Of a stretch of 64,000 nt of DNA, positions 57,905 to 64,000 are shown in pieces. The stretch's first letter is position 1. Every line of letters begins with the position of its first letter. The translations under genes were made by a program, and so were the position numbers. Source of the DNA: Streptomyces ferrugineus. GTDB taxonomy: Bacteria > Actinomycetota > Actinomycetes > Streptomycetales > Streptomycetaceae. The notes below the pieces were generated by a model. The model was not told where the DNA came from. It searched no databases and saw only the letters and a list, made by a program, of their open reading frames with translations. The DNA lies in the NCBI RefSeq assembly GCF_015160855.1, contig NZ_CP063373.1, positions 6,386,001 through 6,450,000 on the forward strand, read 5' to 3'.

Positions 57905-58168
57905 CTACTGAGCCGCCGACAACTCGCCCACGAGCCTTACCAGGGCGAACACCCGGTGCCCAAGTTGCCCGATCGGTCGCATTTTGATGCTCGGGCCGTC
58001 TTTCCGCGCACGACGAAAGACCAGGCCGACGGTGCGGTTGCCACCCTCGCGGATCAGGTCCAGCGCGATGTCCTCACTGGCGCCGGTCAGGATGCCATTC
58101 ACCTCGTACAGCGAGGTGAATTCCGTCGACCGGCCCTGCTCGGCCGCCTCCACGGTGTCCCAGGTGTC
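57905..58168 (-). pseudogene. Unidentified gene fragment (C-terminal end)
   Basis: About 87 codons of protein-like sequence: DTWDTVEAAEQGRSTEFTSL, YEVNGILTGASEDIALDLIR, EGGNRTVGLVFRRARKDGPS and a stop after VGELSAAQ. The sequence further upstream in the same frame is Ser/Arg/Pro-rich and does not look coding, so the 5' part was probably lost. I do not recognise the family. Confidence 0.35.
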
Positions 58169-59209
58169 CCGAGGCGTGTCACCCCCTGAAGCGGGCTTCC
58201 AGACTGCCCCGTTCGCCGCGGGCGCACGGGCGCCTGCCACCCCGCGCGGCAGTGCCGATCTGGCACAGAAAATGCGCACCCCCCAACTGCCCAGCCCTGA
58301 GCAGGACTTACATGAGCGCCACTCAAGGGGCCTGGCGGACTCATGAACTCGTCTAGGTACCAAAATTCTCCAGTTCGGCGTTGGTGACGGCGAGCCGACC
58401 GAGGCTGTGCTGATGTCGGCGCCAAGGAATGGCAGTTCCGGGGGTGTACCGGATGTTGCGAGAGCGCGAGGTGGCGCGCCCTCGGCCACATGGCCCGGCC
58501 ACCGGGCGGCTCCTGACACGCCCGGCAGGTCGGTTTCGGCCAGGAACCATCAATCCCGGGCCGTCACGCATCAGCCGTCCCGCCTGAAGACATTTCCGCA
58601 GGACATGATCACGAAAGGCGACCGCTACCAGCAGCGAAGAATCCGCTGGTCAGCCCCGCCCCTGGCAGCCGACCACCGCCATTCAGTGCCTCTTCAGCGG
58701 CTCATCGGCCCGACTGTGCGCCGCGCCATCCCCATCCGCAAGGCGAACCAGCACGCGGACCTCACACAACCCTGACCAGCGGCAACAGGCTCAACAGCCT
58801 GAAAGGGTACGGATTCGACCCGGATTCGACCCGAGGGCCCCAGACTCCAAAACGAACAGCGGTTGACCTGCAGCGATGCTGATTCTTGCCGCTGTACCGA
58901 GCATCCACCGATAGAGAAGTATCGCAATTGAAACCAAGTGGGCATTATTGGGCGATTAACGCCACGCTGCGAGTAGTCGCACTCGCCGTCGCCGCCTCCG
59001 ACTCCCCGGAGCGCGAACCGAATGGCCGCACCACGCGGCACTCCACTCTGGCGACTAGGGGTTGACAGAACAAGGCTCTGACCAGCCTCTTTATAGAAGT
59101 TCTTCCGCCTGACAGAAGCCGCCTTGCCGACCCGACGCAAGCCTCACGACCCTGATTCCAACCACGGCACGCGGGGCGACGACGCCCCGCCGACAGGGAC
59201 GGGAACGCC
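58169..59209. other. Intergenic region before the VanA-like gene
   Basis: About 1 kb without a supportable gene. Its right part should hold the vanA promoter. TTGACAGAAC (59062-59071) and TGACAGAAG (about 59110) form a direct repeat, and TTTATAGA precedes 59098, but the spacing does not make a standard promoter. Confidence 0.45.
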
Positions 59210-60280
59210 ATGCCGCACACGACTGCCTTCGCCAGGAACCAGTGGTACGTCGCCGCCTACAGCCATGAGGTCGGGCGCGAGCTGCTCGGACGGACCATCC
59301 TCGGGGAGACCCTCGTGCTCTACCGCACGGAGGAGGAGGGGACGCCGGTCGTGCTGCACGACCGCTGTGTGCACCGCCGCTACCCGCTGTCCGAGGCCCC
59401 GACCCGGCTGGACGGCGACCGTATCGTGTGCGGGTACCACGGGTTCACGTATGACACGACCGGCACGTGTGTGTATGTGCCGGGGCAGAAGCGGGTCCCG
59501 CGCACGGCGCGCGTGGCCTCCTACCCGGTCATCGAGCAGGACTCGCTGATCTGGGTGTGGATCGGGGACCCGGCGCTCGCCGACCCGCAGAGCATCCCGC
59601 GGGCCAAGCACCTCGACTCCCCGGGCTGGGTCACCGTGCGCGGCATGGAGCCCATCGACTGCGACTACGGCCTCCTCGTCGACAACCTCCTCGACCTGTC
59701 CCACGAGACCTACCTCCACGGTGGCTACATCGGCACCCCCGAGGTCGCCGAGACGCCGATCACCACCGAGGTCGACGAGGGGGCGGGAATCGTACGGGTG
59801 AGCCGGCACATGGACGACGCCGAGTGCCCGCCGTTCTACGCCAAATCGACCGGCATCGAGGGCCGGATCAACCGCTGGCAGGACATCGAGTACCACGCCC
59901 CGTGCCTGTATCTGCTGCACAGCCGCGTCGCCCCGGTCGGTGTGCTGCCCGAGCCGGACGGCAGCGACCCGGGCGGCTTCCACACCGAGATCACGTACGC
60001 CATCACGCCCGCCGGCGACGGCAAGGTGTACGACTTCTGGGCGGTCTCGCGGGACTGGGCGACGGACGACGCGGAGGTCACCGAGTTCATGCGCGCCAAC
60101 AACCACACGGTTGTCATGCAGGACGTCACCGCCCTCAACCTGCTGCAGAAGACCCTCGGCACCGAGCGCCACGGCTACCAGGAGCTGAGCATCAACATCG
60201 ACACCGGCGGCCTGGCCGCCCGCCGTATCCTCGCCCGGCTGGTCGAGGAGGGCGACAAGCCCGTGGAGAAGGTCCTGTGA
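59210..60280 (+). CDS. vanA: Rieske oxygenase, vanillate O-demethylase oxygenase subunit-like
   Basis: A 356-residue Rieske non-heme iron oxygenase. The [2Fe-2S] site is Cys53-x-His55 and Cys74-xx-His77 (RCVHRRYPLS, VCGYHG). The mononuclear iron site is in the NLLDLSHETYLHG stretch (two His). Length and partner genes match VanA, which demethylates vanillate to protocatechuate with release of formaldehyde. The related O-demethylases for other methoxybenzoates are possible. Its stop overlaps the GTG of the following small gene (60277). Confidence 0.85.
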   Translation: MPHTTAFARNQWYVAAYSHEVGRELLGRTILGETLVLYRTEEEGTPVVLHDRCVHRRYPLSEAPTRLDGDRIVCGYHGFTYDTTGTCVYVPGQKRVPRTARVASYPVIEQDSLIWVWIGDPALADPQSIPRAKHLDSPGWVTVRGMEPIDCDYGLLVDNLLDLSHETYLHGGYIGTPEVAETPITTEVDEGAGIVRVSRHMDDAECPPFYAKSTGIEGRINRWQDIEYHAPCLYLLHSRVAPVGVLPEPDGSDPGGFHTEITYAITPAGDGKVYDFWAVSRDWATDDAEVTEFMRANNHTVVMQDVTALNLLQKTLGTERHGYQELSINIDTGGLAARRILARLVEEGDKPVEKVL

Positions 60281-60480
60281 GCACCAGTCCGACCGGCGAG
60301 ATCTACCGCATCGACTGGCTGCCGGGCACCGACGTCCTGCACGGCACCTGTCACTGCGGCCGCGAGCACACCGCGCAGGACCCGGTGGAGATGTGGGAGT
60401 GGATGCTCGCCCACCCCCAGGGACATGAGTCACAAGGCCGTGAGTCACAAGGCCGTGAGTCGCAAGGAATCAGCTCATGA
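60277..60480 (+). CDS. Small 67-residue protein between the VanA and VanB genes
   Basis: It begins at GTG (60277, overlapping the oxygenase stop) and ends at 60480, overlapping the reductase ATG (60477), so it is translationally coupled on both sides. It has a compact N-terminal part (IYRIDWLPGTDVLHGTCHCG, then REHTAQDPVEMWEWMLAHPQ) and an imperfect repeat tail of three GRESQ units encoded by about 15-bp DNA repeats (60423-60467). CHCGREH could bind a metal. Too short for an enzyme; perhaps an assembly or electron-transfer accessory of the oxygenase. Function unknown. Confidence 0.75.
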   Translation: MSTSPTGEIYRIDWLPGTDVLHGTCHCGREHTAQDPVEMWEWMLAHPQGHESQGRESQGRESQGISS

Positions 60481-61412
60481 CCGGCTACGAAGCCGAACTC
60501 GTCGTCGACGGCAGGGACCTGGCCGCCGACGGCGTCCTCGCCCTCACGCTGCGCCACCCGCTGGGCGAGCTGCTTCCCGCCTGGGAGCCGGGCGCCCATG
60601 TCGACGTCGTGCTGGGGCCGGAGCTGGAGCGGCAGTACTCGCTGTGCGGTGATCCGGCGGACCGCGGCGCCTGGCGGATCGCGGTGCTGCGGGAGCCGGA
60701 CGGGCGGGGCGGATCCGCCCATGTGCACGAGCAGTTGGGGCCGGGCGACAAGGTGCGGGTGCGCGGTCCACGCAACCACTTCCGGCTGGAGCCCGCTTCC
60801 CGCTACCGCTTCATCGCGGGCGGCATCGGCATCACCCCGATCCTGCCGATGCTGGCCGCGGCGGAGGCGGCGGGCGCCGAGTGGACGCTGCTGTACGGCG
60901 GGCGTACGCGCCGGTCGATGGCGTTCACCGGGGAGTTGGCGCGGTACGGCGATCGGGTCACCGTCGCCCCGCAGGACGAGTGCGGACTGCTGGACCTGGC
61001 CTCGGTGCTGGACGACGTCCCCGACGGCACGCTCGTCTACTGCTGCGGTCCGGGTCCGCTGCTGGACGCGGTGGAGGAGCGGTGCCCGGCCGGGGTGCTG
61101 CACGTGGAGCGGTTCCAGCCGAAGGAGCAACCCGCCGGTGAGGACGGGGAGTTCGAGGTCGAGCTGGCGCAGAGCGGCCTGACGCTGACCGTCGCGCCGG
61201 GGGTCTCCGTGCTGGACACGGTGCGGGGGGCCGGTGTCGAGGTGCTGTACTCCTGCACCGAGGGCACCTGTGGGACCTGTGAGACCGACGTCCTGGACGG
61301 CACCCCGGACCACCGGGACTCCGTGCTCACGCCTCAGGAGCAGGAGAGCGGCGAGACGATGATGATCTGTGTGTCGCGGTGCCGGGGGAAGCGGCTGGTC
61401 CTGGATCTGTGA
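60477..61412 (+). CDS. vanB: Vanillate O-demethylase reductase-like (PDR/VanB family)
   Basis: A 311-residue phthalate-dioxygenase-reductase-type protein that passes electrons from NAD(P)H to the Rieske oxygenase. The FMN motif RQYSLCGDP is at residues 52-60, the nucleotide motif GGIGITPILPML in the middle, and the C-terminal plant-type [2Fe-2S] ferredoxin carries CTEGTCGTCETDVL and MICVSRC. The order FMN-NAD-ferredoxin is typical of VanB. Its 3' end overlaps the convergent IclR gene by 86 bp. Confidence 0.9.
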   Translation: MTGYEAELVVDGRDLAADGVLALTLRHPLGELLPAWEPGAHVDVVLGPELERQYSLCGDPADRGAWRIAVLREPDGRGGSAHVHEQLGPGDKVRVRGPRNHFRLEPASRYRFIAGGIGITPILPMLAAAEAAGAEWTLLYGGRTRRSMAFTGELARYGDRVTVAPQDECGLLDLASVLDDVPDGTLVYCCGPGPLLDAVEERCPAGVLHVERFQPKEQPAGEDGEFEVELAQSGLTLTVAPGVSVLDTVRGAGVEVLYSCTEGTCGTCETDVLDGTPDHRDSVLTPQEQESGETMMICVSRCRGKRLVLDL

Positions 61413-62262
61413 TCTGTCCTCCTGGATCCGTGATCCGTCCTCCTGGATCTCTGATCCGTCCTCCCGGGTCTGTGATCCGTCCTCCCGGGTCTGTGATCCG
61501 CAGGTCCGCCTCGATCGCGGCGGCCGTCGCCAGCAGGGGCGGCAGCAGGTCGTGGCGCACCGAGTCGACGGTGTTGCGGCCGGCGTGCACGGCGATGTTG
61601 ACGGCCGCGACCACCTCGCCGCCCCGGTCCCGCACCGGGGCGGCGACCGACCTGAGCCCCTCCTCCAGCTCCTGGTCGACGAGGGCGTAGCCCTGCCGGC
61701 GGACGCGGCGCAGCTCCGCCCGCAGCGCGTCCGGCGTGGTGAGGGTGCGCTCGGTCAGCGGCTTCAACTCGGCACGGCCGAGCAGTACTTCGACCTCCTC
61801 CTCCGGCCGGTGCGCGAGGATCACCCGGCCCACCGAGGTCACATGGGCGGGGAAGCGGGTGCCGACCGCGATGGACGCGGTCATGATGCGGCGGGTCGCC
61901 ACCCGGGCGACGTACACGATGTCGTCGCCGTCCAGGACACAGAGCGACGACGACTCCCGCACCTGCGCGACGAGTCGCTCCAGATGCGGCTCGGCGATCT
62001 GCGGCAGGGTGTAGCCGGCGAGGTAGGAGTAGCCGAGTTCCAGCACGCGCGGGGTGAGCCGGAAGAGCCGGCCGTCCTGGTCGACGTAGCCGAGGTCGGC
62101 GAGGGTCAGCAGCAGTCGGCGGGCGGCGGCGCGGGTCAGGTCGCAGGTCTGGGCGACCTCGCTGAGCGTGCGCGCGGGATGGTCGGCGTCGAAGGAGCGG
62201 ATGACGGCGAGGCCGTGTTCGAAGGACTTCACGAAGTGTGGTGCGCGAGCGTCGTCGGGCAT
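61327..62262 (-). CDS. IclR-family regulator (PcaR/PcaU-like) with repeat-encoded tail
   Basis: A 311-residue IclR regulator. The helix-turn-helix is HFVKSFEHGLAVIRSFDADH, SEVAQTCDLTRAAARRLLLT; the effector domain runs to about 255. After LATAAAIEADL, where IclR proteins usually end, it continues through five TDPGGR-like heptapeptides encoded by 21-bp repeats, then a Ser-rich tail antisense to vanB. The start at 62262 has GGAGG five bases upstream. It is divergent from the importer genes at 62421 and likely controls them and the vanAB-like operon. Confidence 0.87.
   Translation of the reverse strand: MPDDARAPHFVKSFEHGLAVIRSFDADHPARTLSEVAQTCDLTRAAARRLLLTLADLGYVDQDGRLFRLTPRVLELGYSYLAGYTLPQIAEPHLERLVAQVRESSSLCVLDGDDIVYVARVATRRIMTASIAVGTRFPAHVTSVGRVILAHRPEEEVEVLLGRAELKPLTERTLTTPDALRAELRRVRRQGYALVDQELEEGLRSVAAPVRDRGGEVVAAVNIAVHAGRNTVDSVRHDLLPPLLATAAAIEADLRITDPGGRITDPGGRIRDPGGRITDPGGQITDPGPAASPGTATHRSSSSRRSPAPEA
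61410..61497. repeat. 21-bp tandem repeat at the vanB-iclR junction
   Basis: About four copies of a unit close to GTGATCCGTCCTCCYGGRTC plus one base, starting at the vanB stop codon. The unit length is a multiple of three, so the antisense IclR reading frame survives copy-number change. Confidence 0.9.
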
Positions 62263-62346
62263 CGCCACCTCCAGTTGTGTCGACAATGTTGTCGGCGAAC
62301 CCATTGACCGGATTCGCTTGAGGCTTCTACCTTCCCGCTGAGCAAC

Positions 62347-62374
62347 CTTGCGCACTACTGTGCGCCTTGCGCAC
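62347..62374. promoter_or_regulatory. Triple-repeat operator, PcaU/PobR-like
   Basis: CTTGCGCAC (62347-62355), its inverted copy GTGCGCC (62360-62366), and a direct copy CTTGCGCAC (62366-62374). The palindrome plus direct-repeat arrangement is that described for IclR-type regulators PcaU and PobR. It lies between the divergent IclR and binding-protein genes. Confidence 0.6.
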
Positions 62375-62420
62375 AACCTGTCGGAACACCGCTGCACCCG
62401 TTGTCTGTACAGGAGGAGCC

Positions 62421-63389
62421 ATGCGTCGTCTGTCCGCCGGTCTCGCCGCCGGCGCTTTGCTGCTCGTCGCGACGGCCTGTGGCTCGTCCGACGCCGGCTC
62501 GTCGGACGCGGGAGCGTCGTCCGGCGGGGTCACCACCGTCAAGGTCGGACTCATTCCGATCGTCGATGTCGCGCCGCTGTATCTCGGCCAGAAGAAGGGC
62601 TTCTTCGAAAAGCAGGGCCTGAAGCTGGAGTTCAGCATCGCTCAGGGCGGTGCGGCGATCGTGCCGGGGGTGGCGAGCGGCCAGTTCCAGTTCGGGTTCA
62701 GCAATGTGACGTCCCTGATGGTGGCCCAGTCCAACGGTGTCCCGGTGAAGGCGGTCGCCAACGGCATCGCGTCGACCGGCGTGGCGGGCAAGGACTTCGG
62801 TGCCCTCATGGTCAAGAAGGGCAGCGCGGTCAAGTCCGCGAAGGAGCTGGAGGGCAAGAAGGTCGCCATCAACACGCTGAAGAACATCAACGAGACCGCC
62901 GTACGGGAGTCGGTGCGGGGGGCCGGCGGCGACCCGGACAAGGTGGACTTCGTCGAGCTCCCCTTCGACCAGATGCCGGCCGCCCTCGACAAGAGCCAGA
63001 TCGACGCCGCCATGGTGGTGGAGCCGGCGACCGCCACCATCAAGAGCCAGGGCGGCGTGGAGATCGCCTCACCCCTGGTGGACGTCGCACCGAACCTCAC
63101 CGTGGCCATGTACTTCGCCTCCACGCAGTACGCCCAGCAGAACCCGGAGGTGGTGAAGAAGTTCCAGGACGCCACCGCCGAGTCCCTCGCGTACGCCGAG
63201 GCCCACCCCGACGAGGCACGGCAGATCGTCACGACGTACACCAAGATCCCGGCGTCGGTGCTGGAGCAGGTCACCCTGCCGAAGTGGCCGGCCGAGGCGA
63301 ACCGCCCCGCCATCGAGGCCCTGATGAAGCTCGGCGAGGCGGACGGCCTGTTCAAGAAGACGCCCGACCTGGACGCGCTGCTGCCGTGA
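62421..63389 (+). CDS. NMT1/SsuA-type ABC transporter substrate-binding lipoprotein
   Basis: A 322-residue lipoprotein with signal peptide ending in lipobox VATAC (Cys20) and a Ser/Gly linker. The binding domain follows the SsuA/TauA/ThiY fold: VKVGLIPIVDVAPLYLGQKK, GFFEKQGLKLEFSIAQGGAA, VVEPATATIKSQG. Such proteins bind sulfonates, nitrate, pyrimidines or aromatic acids. AGGAGGA precedes the ATG at 62421. It overlaps the permease gene by GTGA. Beside VanAB-like genes an aromatic-acid ligand is likely. Confidence 0.9.
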   Translation: MRRLSAGLAAGALLLVATACGSSDAGSSDAGASSGGVTTVKVGLIPIVDVAPLYLGQKKGFFEKQGLKLEFSIAQGGAAIVPGVASGQFQFGFSNVTSLMVAQSNGVPVKAVANGIASTGVAGKDFGALMVKKGSAVKSAKELEGKKVAINTLKNINETAVRESVRGAGGDPDKVDFVELPFDQMPAALDKSQIDAAMVVEPATATIKSQGGVEIASPLVDVAPNLTVAMYFASTQYAQQNPEVVKKFQDATAESLAYAEAHPDEARQIVTTYTKIPASVLEQVTLPKWPAEANRPAIEALMKLGEADGLFKKTPDLDALLP

Positions 63390-64000
63390 AGGGCGTGAAC
63401 GTCGCACTCGGTGCGGCCGGTCTCGCGGCCTTCCTCGCCCTGGGCGAGGCGGTGCCGCGGCTCGGTCTGGTCAAGGAGGCCTACTTCCCACCGACCAGCC
63501 GGATCGCCGGAGCACTGGCGGACGAGGTCACCGACTCCGCCTTCTGGCAGGCGCTCGGCGACACCCTCACCGGCTGGGCACTGGGCCTGGCCATCGCGGT
63601 CTGCGCCGGTGTCGTCGCGGGCGTGGTCGTCTCGATCGTGCCGTATCTGCGCGAGGCGACGGCGTCCACCATCGAGTTCCTGCGTCCGATCCCGTCGGTG
63701 GCCCTGATCCCGCTGGCGGTGCTGCTCTACGGCACCGAACTGAGGTCGGTGCTCCTGCTGGTCGTGTACGCCTCCTTCTGGCAGGTGCTGATCCAGACCC
63801 TGTACGGCGTCCAGGACGTCGACCCGGTCGCCGAGGAGACGGCACGCAGTTACGGCCTCGGCACCTGGGCGCGGGTGCGCCATGTGCTGTGGCCGACGGC
63901 GCTGCCGTACGTCATGACCGGGGTGCGGCTCGCCGCGGCGGTGGCGCTGATCCTGGCGATCACCGCCGAACTCGTCATCGGCGCACCGGGGTTGGGCCAG
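63386..64000 (+). CDS. SsuC/TauC-type ABC transporter permease, 5' part
   Basis: The GTG at 63386 overlaps the binding-protein stop. About 204 codons are visible before the window ends. They encode four or more membrane helices and the BPD_transp_1 coupling loop ARSYGLGTWARVRHVLWPTA followed by LPYVMTGVRLAAAVALILAI. Preceding helices are ALGDTLTGWALGLAIAVCAG and FLRPIPSVALIPLAVLLYGT, as in sulfonate/taurine/nitrate-type importers. It is the membrane subunit for the upstream lipoprotein; the ATPase gene is presumably just to the right. Confidence 0.85.
   Translation, partial: MKGVNVALGAAGLAAFLALGEAVPRLGLVKEAYFPPTSRIAGALADEVTDSAFWQALGDTLTGWALGLAIAVCAGVVAGVVVSIVPYLREATASTIEFLRPIPSVALIPLAVLLYGTELRSVLLLVVYASFWQVLIQTLYGVQDVDPVAEETARSYGLGTWARVRHVLWPTALPYVMTGVRLAAAVALILAITAELVIGAPGLGQ

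Overview
The window is very GC-rich, with strong G/C bias at third codon positions, ATGA/GTGA start-stop overlaps, GTG and TTG starts, Tat- and lipoprotein-type secreted proteins, and many binding-protein-dependent transporters. This points to a soil actinomycete, most likely Streptomyces or a close relative, and probably an accessory (arm-like) region because catabolic operons alternate with insertion sequences and broken genes. I saw no rRNA or tRNA gene, no CRISPR array and no replication origin.

Layout. 1-5.5 kb: the end of a PAP2-type membrane phosphatase, a DMT permease, a Tat-secreted phospholipase C, then a LacI-type promoter/operator followed by a deleted Gfo/Idh/MocA gene and an intact sugar-phosphate isomerase. 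5.7-14.3 kb: a broken TauD-type dioxygenase, a ribose-type ABC importer with a YtcJ-like amidohydrolase (one operon, minus strand), a divergent LuxR regulator and an F420-type monooxygenase. 14.3-26 kb: decay and mobile DNA. It holds an intact FtsX/LolD-like ABC pair, an intact IS256-family element next to a beheaded DUF2236 gene, remnants of two nucleases (PD-(D/E)XK and Mrr-like), an IS4-like remnant, and a clean secreted GH62 arabinofuranosidase with its own promoter and terminators.

26.3-30.6 kb: a gentisate operon (3-hydroxybenzoate-6-hydroxylase-like monooxygenase, gentisate dioxygenase, fumarylpyruvate-hydrolase-like protein) behind a double-domain MarR regulator, with three related operator-like sites. 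31.4-47 kb: a large divergent catabolic locus. The minus-strand operon encodes a Liv-type importer whose two ATPases are fused in one protein, its binding protein and two permeases, an SDR, a VOC/extradiol-type protein, an MhpA-like hydroxylase, an FAH-family hydrolase and an IclR regulator. The plus strand encodes an SDR, an NTF2-like protein, a CdaR/PucR regulator, a carotenoid/stilbene-cleaving oxygenase and an aldehyde dehydrogenase. Together they look like uptake, cleavage, oxidation and ring opening of a plant-derived aromatic or apocarotenoid compound; the substrate is inferred, not shown.

47.7-54 kb: an intact DUF2236 oxygenase divergent from a TetR regulator, then a 4.07-kb composite transposon. 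It is bounded by a truncated and a near-full-length ISAs1-family copy, flanked by a near-perfect 10-bp target duplication, and carries a second stilbene-cleaving-type oxygenase and a broken MFS gene. 54.3-57.3 kb: a full GH2 beta-galactosidase. 59.2-64 kb: a vanillate-demethylase-like VanA/VanB pair with a 67-residue protein between them, a convergent IclR regulator with 21-bp repeats in its 3' end, and the start of an SsuA/SsuC-like importer preceded by a PcaU/PobR-like triple-repeat operator. The common theme is uptake and degradation of lignin- and plant-derived aromatics.
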